DNA of 41,990 nucleotides. Source: HGM04593 sp045634365 (GTDB taxonomy: Bacteria; Bacteroidota; Bacteroidia; Bacteroidales; Bacteroidaceae). The position numbers and the translations under genes were made by a program. This document shows, in pieces, positions 24,904 to 33,568 of this stretch; position 1 is the stretch's first letter, and each line of letters begins with the position of its first letter. The notes beneath the pieces were generated by a model, which saw only the letters and a list, made by a program, of their open reading frames with translations, was not told the DNA's origin and searched no databases. Location of the stretch: contig JAZRAC010000007.1 in NCBI GenBank assembly GCA_045634365.1, positions 1-41,990 on the forward strand, given 5' to 3'.

Positions 24904-27359
24904 CCGGCATTTTAAAGGCTGAATATATTGCAGCATCGCCCACCGACACTGTGTCGCGCCTGCTCACCGACAGCCGCTCGCTCACCTTCCCCGAGGAAAC
25001 GCTCTTTTTTGCCATAAGAACCAAGCACGGCGACGGCCACAAATATATTCCCACACTGCACGACCGCGGCGTGCGGAACTTTGTGGTTGAGAAGGAAGAG
25101 ATTGCACAAGAATATCCCGATTCTAATTTCATATTCACCGGCAACTGCACAAAGGCATTGCAACAGCTTGCCACACAGCACCGCACCCGTTTCGACATTC
25201 CTGTGATTGGAATAACCGGCAGCGACGGAAAGACCATTGTAAAAGAGTGGCTCTACCAACTGACAGCCGGCAATTACAATGTGACACGCTCGCCACGAAG
25301 CTATAATTCGCAGATTGGCGTGCCCCTGTCAGTGTGGAAAATCGACGACGACTGCACTTTGGGCATTTTCGAGGCTGGAATATCGCAACCGCAAGAAATG
25401 GACAGACTGCAAGGAATCATACGCCCCACAATCGGGATAATAACCAATATAAGCGGGGCGCATCAAGAGAATTTCAGTTCCTTGCAGGAAAAATGCCGCG
25501 AAAAACTGCAACTGTTCAAAAAGTGCGACATTGTAATATACAACGCAGACAACAGCATAATAAACAACTGCGTAACAAACTCGCTGTTACCCTCGCGCGA
25601 GATTGCGTGGTCGCAAAAAGACCCCGAGCGACCGCTCTACATAAGCGCCATAGAGAAGGACGAAACGGGTACCACGGTAAAATACCGCTACCTCACTTTT
25701 GAGCACAGCTACCACATCCCTTTTCACGACGATGCTTCCATAGAGAACTCCATAAACTGCCTTGCCGCGGCACTCTACCTTATGATACCCTCCGACACGA
25801 TAGCCGCACGTATGGCACAGTTGGAACCGGTGGCAATGCGTCTCGAAGTAAAGGAGGGCAAGAGAGGGTGCATACTCATAAACGACAGCTACAATGCCGA
25901 CATTGCATCGCTGGAAATTGCGCTCGATTTTATGGAACGCCGTTGCGCCACCCTGCCCCATCTGCATCGCACGCTCATATTGTCCGACATTAAACAGAGC
26001 GGGCTCTCCCCTCGCTCGCTCTATCGCACCGTGGCACAATATGCCGTGAACCACAAAATAGAAAAACTTATAGGAATAGGGCGCGACATTTCGAGCGAGG
26101 AGCACCGAATGAGCAAGCAACCATTCGAAACACATTTTTTCGACAACACCGAGGAGTTTATGCAATCGGCCGCATTCGCCGGACTTGCCAACGAGATTAT
26201 ACTCATAAAAGGCTCGCGCCTCTTCCGGTTCGAAGAGATTACCGAAGCACTTGAAAAGAAGGTGCATCAGACAATACTCGAAGTTAATTTAAGCACCCTG
26301 CGCGACAATCTTAATTACTACCGCAACAATCTGCGCCCCGACACAAAAAGCATCTGTATGGTTAAAGCATCGGCCTATGGTGCCGGCGCAACAGAGGTTG
26401 CACGCACCCTTCAAGAGTGCAACGTAGACTATCTTGCCGTGGCCCTTGCCGACGAGGGAGCCGAACTTCGCAAGGCCGGAATAACCACAGGCATAATGGT
26501 AATGAACCCCGAGCCAAGCTCCTTCCGCACCCTCTTCGAGAATAAATTGGAGCCCGAGGTTTATAGCTTTGCAATGCTGCGTTCACTTGCACAGGCTGCC
26601 ACACGCGAGGGCATCACCGACTACCCCATACACATAAAAATAGACACGGGAATGCACCGATTGGGTTTTCTCCCCGAAGAGGTGCCAATGCTCATAGAAG
26701 AGCTCAAACGACAGAATGCGCTTACACCCTGCTCGGTATTCTCCCATTTTGCAGGGAGCGACAGCCCCATTTTCGACAATTTCTCAGAAATACAGAAAGA
26801 GAGGTTCGCACAGGCAAGCGACACACTGCAAGCGGCATTCAAGCACAAAATCATGCGCCATATATGCAACAGTGCGGGAGCCGAGCGTTTCACCGATGCA
26901 CAATACGAAGCAGTGCGTTTGGGAATAGGGCTATACGGAGTATCGCCGTTAGAAGGAGAGAGCCCGTTGCGCCCAATTTCAACCCTAAAAACCATAATCT
27001 TGCAGATACACGAAATTCCCGAAACAGAAACAGTTGGTTACAGCCGTCGCGGGAAACTCACTCGCACCTCGCGCATTGCCGCGCTCCCCATCGGATACGC
27101 CGACGGCCTTAACCGCAAACTGGGAAACGGCCGCGGGCACTGCATAATAAACGGCAAAGAAGCCCCCTACATTGGCAATATCTGTATGGATGTCTGTATG
27201 GTGGATGTAACAGATGTCGATTGCAGCGAGGGCGACACTGTGGAGATATTCGGCAACAGCCTGCCTGTGCAGAAGGTAGCCTGCTGGCTCGACACAATCC
27301 CCTACGAAGTGCTCACCGCCGTGAGTGACAGAATAAAGCGAATATACTTTACCGACTAA
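24879..27359 (+). CDS. murF-alr: Bifunctional UDP-MurNAc-tripeptide:D-Ala-D-Ala ligase / alanine racemase (MurF-Alr fusion)
   Basis: An 826-residue fusion of two cell-wall enzymes. Residues 1 to about 455 are MurF, with the ATP-binding loop GITGSDGKT (111-119), GIFEAGISQPQEM and INDSYNADIASLEIAL. Residues from about 462 are a PLP-dependent alanine racemase, with the Schiff-base lysine Lys496 in MVKASAYGAG, the second catalytic region TVGYSRRGKL, LPIGYADGLNRKLGNG, and IGNICMDVCMVDVTD. The fusion makes D-Ala and uses the dipeptide in one polypeptide, and is typical of Bacteroidota. The start at 24879 lies inside the GSCFA gene and has a good Shine-Dalgarno AAAAGGAG eight bases upstream. The P-loop has Asp where Asn is more common. 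Confidence 0.95.
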   Translation: MQYTIEQIAGILKAEYIAASPTDTVSRLLTDSRSLTFPEETLFFAIRTKHGDGHKYIPTLHDRGVRNFVVEKEEIAQEYPDSNFIFTGNCTKALQQLATQHRTRFDIPVIGITGSDGKTIVKEWLYQLTAGNYNVTRSPRSYNSQIGVPLSVWKIDDDCTLGIFEAGISQPQEMDRLQGIIRPTIGIITNISGAHQENFSSLQEKCREKLQLFKKCDIVIYNADNSIINNCVTNSLLPSREIAWSQKDPERPLYISAIEKDETGTTVKYRYLTFEHSYHIPFHDDASIENSINCLAAALYLMIPSDTIAARMAQLEPVAMRLEVKEGKRGCILINDSYNADIASLEIALDFMERRCATLPHLHRTLILSDIKQSGLSPRSLYRTVAQYAVNHKIEKLIGIGRDISSEEHRMSKQPFETHFFDNTEEFMQSAAFAGLANEIILIKGSRLFRFEEITEALEKKVHQTILEVNLSTLRDNLNYYRNNLRPDTKSICMVKASAYGAGATEVARTLQECNVDYLAVALADEGAELRKAGITTGIMVMNPEPSSFRTLFENKLEPEVYSFAMLRSLAQAATREGITDYPIHIKIDTGMHRLGFLPEEVPMLIEELKRQNALTPCSVFSHFAGSDSPIFDNFSEIQKERFAQASDTLQAAFKHKIMRHICNSAGAERFTDAQYEAVRLGIGLYGVSPLEGESPLRPISTLKTIILQIHEIPETETVGYSRRGKLTRTSRIAALPIGYADGLNRKLGNGRGHCIINGKEAPYIGNICMDVCMVDVTDVDCSEGDTVEIFGNSLPVQKVACWLDTIPYEVLTAVSDRIKRIYFTD

Positions 27360-27366
27360 TACAAAC

Positions 27367-27537
27367 AAAAGAGGCCGACTAAAAAGTATTTTTTAGCGGC
27401 CTCTTTTGTGTAGGAGATGAATTAAAAGATGTAGTTCAAGGCTTGCGTAGCCTGAAAAACCGGAGTTTACTAAGCGTAAATGAGGATTTTGAAGGCAAGC
27501 GTAACGCAGAAATTACACTTTTTAGTCATCTTCTTTT
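27367..27537. repeat. Dispersed ~171-bp repeat, copy A, with terminal inverted repeats and terminator hairpin
   Basis: This segment matches 35782-35953 in direct orientation over its whole length with only a handful of differences. Its ends are inverted copies of each other, GACTAAAAAGTAT at 27377-27389 and ACACTTTTTAGTC at 27515-27527. The left part (27371-27412) is a hairpin GAGGCCG...CGGCCTC flanked by A and T runs, so it can terminate both murF-alr and the convergent transporter gene. The interior has no gene of normal size. Confidence 0.85.
27371..27415. terminator. Bidirectional terminator between murF-alr and the NSS transporter
   Basis: Stem GAGGCCGaCTAAAAA / TTTTTTAG-CGGCCTC with a three-base loop, flanked by AAAA and TTTTG. 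It forms the left end of repeat copy A. The stem differs from copy B in paired positions. Confidence 0.85.
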
Positions 27538-27556
27538 TAATATAATATTCCTCTAT

Positions 27557-28864
27557 TTACAATACTCCAAGATTGCTGAAAAATATATAAAGTATAATAA
27601 GCGGAGTAACGTAGCGCAGCATAAAGACAATCACCGGAACAATGCGACTTTTTATTGTGCCACAATTGCTCAATTCATCCTTCATAAAGGAACGCTTCAT
27701 AACCCACGAAACAAATATACAGGTAAACATTGCACCTATCGGCATAAGTATATTGGCAGCAAGATAGTCGAACACATCCACCAGAGTGGCAACCGACAAG
27801 GTGAGCACGCTCAACAAGATAGAGACAAGAGAAACAACGCTTGCCGCCCAACGGCGAGCCAATCTGAATTCCTCGGCAATATAGGCCGTGAGCACCTCGT
27901 GGAACGATATTGTGGAGGTGAGCGAGGCAAGTGTCACCAACAGGAAAAACACGGTGGACCACACTGCCGCGAAAGGCACTCCCTTGAAAATTTCGGGCAA
28001 GGTAACAAATATAAGCGACGCACCCTCGGTAGGTTGCAGCCCCGCGCTGAACACCGCCGGAAATATCACAAGGCCGGCAAGTACCGACACAAGCAGTGTG
28101 AGCAATGCCACATTGAACGATGTTTGCACAAGATTATTATCCTTCTTAAAATAAGAAGCATAGGTTACCATACAACCCATTCCCACAGAGAGCGAGAAGA
28201 AAGCCTGCCCTATCGCCATCATAATAGTTTCGGGAGCAAACGCCGCCTTAAAATCGGGCGAAAGGAAGAAACGGTAGCCCTCTATCGCTCCCGGCATAAA
28301 GGCTACACGCACAGCCATTATTATGAGTATAATAAACAGCGCAGGCATCATTATGCGGGAGGCTTTTTCTATCCCCTTCTCCACTCCACGCGCTATAATA
28401 AAGTGGGTGAGAAGAATAAATGCCACCGCATAGAAAAGCGGCCGCCACGAACCTTGAAACTCACCAAACTGCTCGGTAAATGAAAGGGGCGAAGAGTAAA
28501 GCACATTGGTTGCCGAGGTTACCATATATTCCAACGACCAGCCGGCAATTATATAATAGTAGCCCGAAATAAGCAACGCACCAAGCACTCCGCCATATCC
28601 CAACCAGCTCCACTTTTTCGACAATTCGCGATAAGAGCCCACAGCATTCTTTCTTGTCTTTCGCCCCACGGCAAACTCGGCAAGCATTGCGGGAATTCCC
28701 ACTGCAAAAACACTTAAAAGAAAAACCAACAAGAAAGCGGCTCCACCGTGCTTGCCTGCAATATACGGGAAACGCCATATTGCCCCCAACCCTATTGCGC
28801 TGCCGGCAGCAACCAACACCACGCTTAATTTTCCACCAAACGAGGCACGATTATTTTCACTCAT
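27557..28864 (-). CDS. Sodium-dependent transporter, NSS (SNF) family
   Basis: A 435-residue membrane protein with about 11 hydrophobic helices, typical of bacterial NSS (LeuT/MhsT-like) amino-acid transporters. Helix 1 reads GSAIGLGAIWRFPYIAG and is followed by KHGGAAFLLVF; helix 6 contains FFSLSVGMGCMVTYASY. In LeuT-like transporters the residue before the (I/V/F)xRFP segment is Asn (LeuT Asn27), a ligand of the first sodium ion. Here it is Ala28, so ion coupling or substrate may differ. The substrate cannot be predicted. The gene stands alone, between repeat copy A and a divergent lipoprotein gene. Confidence 0.92.
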   Translation of the reverse strand: MSENNRASFGGKLSVVLVAAGSAIGLGAIWRFPYIAGKHGGAAFLLVFLLSVFAVGIPAMLAEFAVGRKTRKNAVGSYRELSKKWSWLGYGGVLGALLISGYYYIIAGWSLEYMVTSATNVLYSSPLSFTEQFGEFQGSWRPLFYAVAFILLTHFIIARGVEKGIEKASRIMMPALFIILIIMAVRVAFMPGAIEGYRFFLSPDFKAAFAPETIMMAIGQAFFSLSVGMGCMVTYASYFKKDNNLVQTSFNVALLTLLVSVLAGLVIFPAVFSAGLQPTEGASLIFVTLPEIFKGVPFAAVWSTVFFLLVTLASLTSTISFHEVLTAYIAEEFRLARRWAASVVSLVSILLSVLTLSVATLVDVFDYLAANILMPIGAMFTCIFVSWVMKRSFMKDELSNCGTIKSRIVPVIVFMLRYVTPLIILYIFFSNLGVL

Positions 28865-29061
28865 ATAAGAAGCTTTTTAAATTCCTAATATCATTCTTTA
28901 AATTCCGGCTGCGAAAGTAATAAAAATAGATGAATATCCCTCTATAATATTGACAATTAGATATTTTAAAACATTTACAGCGCTGTTTCAACCATTTATA
29001 TAAAGGGAATAGATGCGTTATTTAACATTTTTTAATACCACATTATCTATTTTCTCATCCT

Positions 29062-29090
29062 TTTGTCTTATTTTTACAAAATTAAATTTG
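29062..29090 (+). promoter_or_regulatory. Promoter of the lipoprotein gene
   Basis: TTTG at 29062-29065, a 17-base gap, then TAAATTTG at 29083-29090, 28 bases before the ATG. The rest of the 253-base gap between this gene and the divergent transporter gene is AT-rich, and I see nothing else in it. Confidence 0.65.
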
Positions 29091-29117
29091 AGATATACTA
29101 TTAAAAAATAACAGACT

Positions 29118-29972
29118 ATGAAAAAGAATTTTATCTACGCACTCCTTCCTGTGCTTATGGTAGCTTTTACAGCTATCAGTTTCACCTCTTGCGGCGGCGA
29201 CGACGAGGAGTTTACCCCCAACTATGTTGTAACTATTCCTAGCGAATTAGAGACAGACTATTTTGCTATCAGCGGTGCCGTACATAAAGATGGAGTACTG
29301 CCCGGTAACACCGTTGAAAAATCCCTTACAAACGTTTACCCCAACAACATAAACTCGGAGGCCGGTAAATCTGCAACCATAGAGGTTGCATCAGACCTTG
29401 AACTTGACAAATTCTACATCAGCGTCGAAGACCTCAATACACAAAATTCTTATGGTTACTACGAGGTTACAGCTGTTAAGAAAAGCACTGCTGCCGGACT
29501 TAATTTCTACAATATTGTTGTGACTTTCTCCAACACCGCAAATTCAGACTTCTACATTACCATTTGCGGAATGAAGGCTTCCGATGGTGGCAAGCTTATA
29601 ACAAAGACAAGCAAAGTATTTATTTATTTGAGCAATACATCAACAGAGTCGCCCATCATAGGTACTTGGGGTAACAAAATCATAACAACAGAGGATGGAG
29701 AATTCCCCGTAAGCGACATATATTACGAGTACGGAAACAACGGCGAAGGTATTGTATACCACGGCGAAGGCCAAACTCCTTTCGAATACATCTACGACTC
29801 TACAACCGGAGATTTAAGAATTACCACTTCAAAAGAGCACATTGTGTGCACAGTTATATTCAGCAGAGACAAAAAGACAATGACTATAACCGAGGAGCGT
29901 CGCAATTTCTTTGAGAGTGGAACCGTTGATGAGACTATCGTAAAATACAGCCTCACAAAAATAGAGAAATAA
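29118..29972 (+). CDS. Lipoprotein of unknown function with a C-terminal lipocalin-like domain
   Basis: The 284-residue product has a lipoprotein signal with lipobox FTSC (Cys25) followed by GGDDEE. Acidic residues right after the lipidated cysteine are the known Bacteroidota lipoprotein export signal, so it is probably surface-exposed. Residues about 35-175 form a beta-rich domain I cannot name. From about residue 180 the sequence IIGTWGNKI...TTGDLRITTSKEHIVCTVIFSRDKKTMTITEERRNF looks like the small lipocalin-like domains common in Bacteroidales lipoproteins. It is a single-gene unit with its own promoter and terminator. Confidence 0.8.
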   Translation: MKKNFIYALLPVLMVAFTAISFTSCGGDDEEFTPNYVVTIPSELETDYFAISGAVHKDGVLPGNTVEKSLTNVYPNNINSEAGKSATIEVASDLELDKFYISVEDLNTQNSYGYYEVTAVKKSTAAGLNFYNIVVTFSNTANSDFYITICGMKASDGGKLITKTSKVFIYLSNTSTESPIIGTWGNKIITTEDGEFPVSDIYYEYGNNGEGIVYHGEGQTPFEYIYDSTTGDLRITTSKEHIVCTVIFSRDKKTMTITEERRNFFESGTVDETIVKYSLTKIEK

Positions 29973-29991
29973 GCCGAGGCCATCGAGCATA

Positions 29992-30027
29992 AATAAAAAA
30001 CCTTCCGAATCGGAAGGTTTTTTATTT
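29992..30027. terminator. Bidirectional terminator between lipoprotein gene and ddh
   Basis: Stem CCTTCCGA / TCGGAAGG flanked by six A's on one side and six T's on the other. It serves the plus-strand lipoprotein gene and the convergent minus-strand ddh. Confidence 0.92.
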
Positions 30028-30062
30028 ATAGTAATTTCTGCAAACGGCAGAAACGCCATATA

Positions 30063-30962
30063 TTAAACAAGGTGTGCAATTAAATCCTCACGGTCGCCAT
30101 AGAGGAGGTCGATCATCGGAACCTCTATCATAGTATAGCAACCGGGCTGCAAACGCATTGTGGCACGCGCACAGCACACAAGCACCTGTGCCGTGAGAGC
30201 AGGGTTGTTAATCTTCATATTAAACTCGAAGAGCTGATTCTGTGTGGTGCCCGACACTCCTTTGCGGGTGAGGTTCACTCCGTGCCCCATATCCAAGAGG
30301 TCGTCGACACAGGGAACATTTATCACGTGAGTTTCGTCGTTCACAAAATAAGGGTCGGCCTTTATTGCTGCGGCCACCTGATTAAAGTCGTAGCCCTCCT
30401 CAATCTCCACATACACCATACGACGATGAATGCCGGTACCCACGGGGATAGTCATTGAGAGAGCCGCCTTAACACCCTCTACCGCTTTAACGGCCACCGT
30501 GTGCCCCATACTCATTCCCGGGCCGAAATTTGTATAGGTTATTCCCTTGGGAGCTATTGCCTGCAAAAGGGCACGAACCACCGAGTCGCTTCCCGGGTCC
30601 CATCCTGCCGATATTATCGACACAGCATTGCCGGCCTGCGCACTTGCGGTGAGCGAGCGACGCAATTCCACAATCTTGGAATGAATGTCGAAGCTGTCCA
30701 CGGTGTTTATTCCGAGCGCAAGAATATCCTTTGCATATTTCTCGACACTGCGGGTGGGAGTGGAGAGAATTGCCACGTCAACATCGCCAAGCTCGCGTAT
30801 ATCTTTAACCACATTGTATCCTTCGAGTTCTGCCGGACAGTTCTCGGCACCCGAGCGACGCACCACGCCTGCAACCTCAAAGTCGGGGGCTGCCATCAGT
30901 GCCTGCAATGTATATTTTCCTATGTTGCCATAACCTACGATGGCTGCTCTAATCTTTCTCAT
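30063..30962 (-). CDS. ddh: meso-Diaminopimelate D-dehydrogenase
   Basis: Ddh makes meso-diaminopimelate from tetrahydrodipicolinate in one NADPH-dependent step, feeding peptidoglycan and lysine. The 299-residue protein opens with the Rossmann fingerprint AAIVGYGNIGKYTLQAL and VVRRSG. It contains DSFDIHSKI, SAGWDPGSDSVVRAL (substrate-binding loop), FGPGMSMGHTVAVK and GTGIHRRMVYVE, all typical of Ddh. It is a monocistronic gene with a TATCTTCG promoter box at 30992-30985. It fits the DAP-type wall implied by the MurF-Alr fusion. Confidence 0.96.
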   Translation of the reverse strand: MRKIRAAIVGYGNIGKYTLQALMAAPDFEVAGVVRRSGAENCPAELEGYNVVKDIRELGDVDVAILSTPTRSVEKYAKDILALGINTVDSFDIHSKIVELRRSLTASAQAGNAVSIISAGWDPGSDSVVRALLQAIAPKGITYTNFGPGMSMGHTVAVKAVEGVKAALSMTIPVGTGIHRRMVYVEIEEGYDFNQVAAAIKADPYFVNDETHVINVPCVDDLLDMGHGVNLTRKGVSGTTQNQLFEFNMKINNPALTAQVLVCCARATMRLQPGCYTMIEVPMIDLLYGDREDLIAHLV

Positions 30963-30984
30963 CGTTTTATTGAATTTATAGGTG

Positions 30985-30992
30985 CGAAGATA
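30985..30992 (-). promoter_or_regulatory. -7 box for ddh
   Basis: TATCTTCG on the minus strand, 22 bases before the ATG at 30962. Confidence 0.55.
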
Positions 30993-31067
30993 TAAAAATC
31001 TCCATTTTCTCGTTATATATTGTGCATTATTTTTTATTCAAAAATTCAGAAGTTGTTTGCACACTAC

Positions 31068-31102
31068 AAAAAAAGCCGCTGAACATAAAATTCAGCGGCT
31101 TT
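31068..31102 (-). terminator. Terminator after pnp
   Basis: Stem AAAGCCGCTGAA / TTCAGCGGCTTT with a seven-base loop, followed on the minus strand by a T run. It lies nine bases after the pnp stop and separates pnp from ddh. Confidence 0.92.
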
Positions 31103-31110
31103 CCTTATTA

Positions 31111-33282
31111 TTATGCTTGGGGCTTGCGAGGCTCGCGACGGGGACGACGCTCACGCTCTTCGTAGCCTTCGGGCTTCTCAATCAACGCACGGCGAGAGAG
31201 TTTGAACTTGCCGGTCTTGGGGTCAATCTCCACAAGTTTCACCTGCAATTTGTCACCCTCCTTAATTCCGGTCTCTTCCATTGTCTCAAAGCGTTTCCAA
31301 TCAATCTCGGAAATGTGCAAAAGACCATCCTTGCCGGGCATAAATTCAACAAATGCACCGTAGGGCATCACGCTGCGAACAGTACCCTCGTAAACCTCAC
31401 CGGCCTCGGGGATTGCCACGATTGCCTTAATTTTAGCAAGCACGTCGTTGATTGCTTGGCCGTTGGTTGCTGCAATTTCAACGATGCCCTCGCCATCAAC
31501 CTCTTCAATTGAGATTGTAGCACCTGTCTCCTCCTGCATACCCTGAATGATTTTTCCGCCGGGGCCGATGATGGCACCGATAAATTCCTTGGGAATACGC
31601 ATTGTTTCGATGCGGGGAGCGTGGGGTTTAAGCTCGGCGCGGGGCTCGGCAATACACTCGGTTATTTTACCAAGAATGTGCATACGGCCTTCGCGTGCTT
31701 GGTTCAACGCCTTTTCGAGAATCTCATACGAAAGGCCGTCTACCTTAATATCCATCTGTGTGGCAGTAATACCATCAACGGTACCTGTCACCTTGAAGTC
31801 CATATCTCCCAAATGGTCCTCGTCACCAAGAATATCGCTGAGCACTGCATACTTTTCTTCGCCTGCATTCTTAATGAGGCCCATTGCAATACCCGACACA
31901 GGCTTCTTTATCTTAACGCCGGCATCCATGAGAGCAAGTGTTCCTGCACAAACGGTAGCCATTGACGAAGAGCCGTTAGACTCCAAAATATCCGATACTA
32001 CGCGCACGCAGTAGGGATAGTCGGCGGGTATCATATTTTTGAGTGCGCGGCAAGCGAGGTTACCGTGACCAATCTCGCGACGGCCTACACCACGCTGCGG
32101 GCGTGCCTCACCTGTTGAGAAGGGAGGGAAATTATAGTGAAGCAAGAAACGCTCGGTTCCCTGATTCATTACATCGTCGATAATCTTTTCGTCACGCTTT
32201 GTACCGAGTGTCACGGTAGTGAGCGACTGTGTTTCACCACGTGTGAAGACTGCCGAACCGTGAGGGCCGGGAAGATAGCCAGCCTCACACCAGATGGGGC
32301 GAATTTCGGTTGTCTTACGACCATCGAGACGCTTGCCCTCGTCGAGAATGCAACGGCGCATTGCCTCTTTCTCTACATCGTGATAGTAACGGTCGATGAG
32401 AGCACCCTTCTCTTCGAGCTCCTCCTCGGTAAATTGAGCCTTGAACTCATCCTTTATTGCGTCGAATGCAGCAGCACGACCATGCTTGTCGTTGTTGCCG
32501 CTTGCCGCCACTGCGTAAGCCTTGTCGTAGCAAGCCTCGCGCACCTGTGCACGGAGCTCCTCGTCGTTAACCTCGTGGCAATATTCGCGCTTAACGGTCT
32601 TGCCAACCTCTTCCATAAGTTCCATCTGGGCCTTGCAATGAACCTTGATAGCCTCGTGAGCTACCTTCATTGCCTCCAAAAGGTCGGCCTCTGAAACCTC
32701 TTTCATTTCACCCTCAACCATCATTATGTTGTCGTATGTTGCGGCAACCATAATATCCATATCCGCAGTTTCGAGCTGTGCGAATGTGGGGTTAACCACA
32801 AATTCGCCGTTGATGCGTGCTACGCGAACCTCGGAAATGGGGCCGCCGAAGGGTATATCCGACACTGCAAGCGCTGCCGATGCGGCAAGACCGGCAAGAG
32901 AATCGGGCATATCAACGCCATCGGCCGAGAAGAGAACAATATTCACATATACCTCGGCGTGGTAATTATCGGGGAACAAGGGGCGCAAAGCGCGGTCGAC
33001 CAAACGACAGGTGAGAATTTCATAGTCCGAAGCTTTGCCCTCACGCTTTGTGAAGCCACCGGGGAAACGTCCGAAAGAAGCATACTTCTCTTTATACTCA
33101 ACCTGCAAAGGCATAAAATCGGTGCCGGGAACAGCATCTTTTGCTGCACACACGGTCGCCAACAGCATTGTGTTACCCAAGCGCAACATCACCGAACCAT
33201 CGGCCTGCTTCGCGAGCTTGCCTGTCTCGATTGTGATTATGCGGCCATCGGGTAAAGCCACATTTTTTGTTACAACATTCAT
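31111..33282 (-). CDS. pnp: Polyribonucleotide nucleotidyltransferase (PNPase)
   Basis: A phosphorolytic 3'-5' exoribonuclease of the RNA degradosome. The 723 residues contain two RNase PH domains (the first with AKDAVPGTDFMPLQVEY and GRFPGGFTKREG; the second with GSAVFTRGETQSL, FSTGEARPQRG and the catalytic DILGDEDHLGDMDFKV). A KH domain (IPKEFIGAIIGPGGKIIQGM) and an S1 domain (GTVRSVMPYGAFVEFMPGKDGLLHISEI) follow, then a short Arg-rich tail. Length and order are normal. The gene has a long leader of ~220 bases. Confidence 0.97.
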   Translation of the reverse strand: MNVVTKNVALPDGRIITIETGKLAKQADGSVMLRLGNTMLLATVCAAKDAVPGTDFMPLQVEYKEKYASFGRFPGGFTKREGKASDYEILTCRLVDRALRPLFPDNYHAEVYVNIVLFSADGVDMPDSLAGLAASAALAVSDIPFGGPISEVRVARINGEFVVNPTFAQLETADMDIMVAATYDNIMMVEGEMKEVSEADLLEAMKVAHEAIKVHCKAQMELMEEVGKTVKREYCHEVNDEELRAQVREACYDKAYAVAASGNNDKHGRAAAFDAIKDEFKAQFTEEELEEKGALIDRYYHDVEKEAMRRCILDEGKRLDGRKTTEIRPIWCEAGYLPGPHGSAVFTRGETQSLTTVTLGTKRDEKIIDDVMNQGTERFLLHYNFPPFSTGEARPQRGVGRREIGHGNLACRALKNMIPADYPYCVRVVSDILESNGSSSMATVCAGTLALMDAGVKIKKPVSGIAMGLIKNAGEEKYAVLSDILGDEDHLGDMDFKVTGTVDGITATQMDIKVDGLSYEILEKALNQAREGRMHILGKITECIAEPRAELKPHAPRIETMRIPKEFIGAIIGPGGKIIQGMQEETGATISIEEVDGEGIVEIAATNGQAINDVLAKIKAIVAIPEAGEVYEGTVRSVMPYGAFVEFMPGKDGLLHISEIDWKRFETMEETGIKEGDKLQVKLVEIDPKTGKFKLSRRALIEKPEGYEERERRPRREPRKPQA

Positions 33283-33519
33283 CTTTTTATTCGTTAAATA
33301 CGTTTTAAAACATCTTAAAAATTGTTTGAATTTCTAAAAAATATTTTTCTTGTAGAAACCAAATGTTTCGCCATTTTTATATTCAAGAATGTCTGTTTCC
33401 TTCTTTTTCGCGGTTATGTAGCCCGCTACACACCCTTAAAAAAGAAATAAACATCCTATCCTTACTCTAAAAATTTTGGCGATATAAATTCAAACAACTT
33501 CTAAATTCTCGCAAAGATA
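33283..33519 (-). promoter_or_regulatory. pnp promoter and long 5' leader
   Basis: On the minus strand a -7 box TATCTTTG lies at 33519-33512, ~230 bases before the pnp ATG, and no better box is seen closer. The leader contains two mutually exclusive short hairpins, GTAGC/GCTAC (33418-33429) and GCGG/CCGC (33410-33426), plus GAAAC/GTTTC (33355-33369). In E. coli the long pnp leader is the site of autoregulation; conservation of that here is only a suggestion. Confidence 0.45.
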
Positions 33520-33541
33520 TATATTTTTTCTATATTTTCGT

Positions 33542-33549
33542 TATCTTTG
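33542..33549 (+). promoter_or_regulatory. -7 box for the TlpA-like lipoprotein gene
   Basis: TATCTTTG, 20 bases before the ATG at 33569. It is divergent from the pnp promoter 23 bases away. Confidence 0.55.
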
Positions 33550-33568
33550 CGTTTGTTTTTTAAATATT

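Noticed and set aside
27443..28483. 346-codon plus-strand frame over repeat copy A and the transporter
   Set aside because: Shadow of the NSS transporter; it starts inside the dispersed repeat and shows low-complexity Arg/His/Lys-rich sequence.
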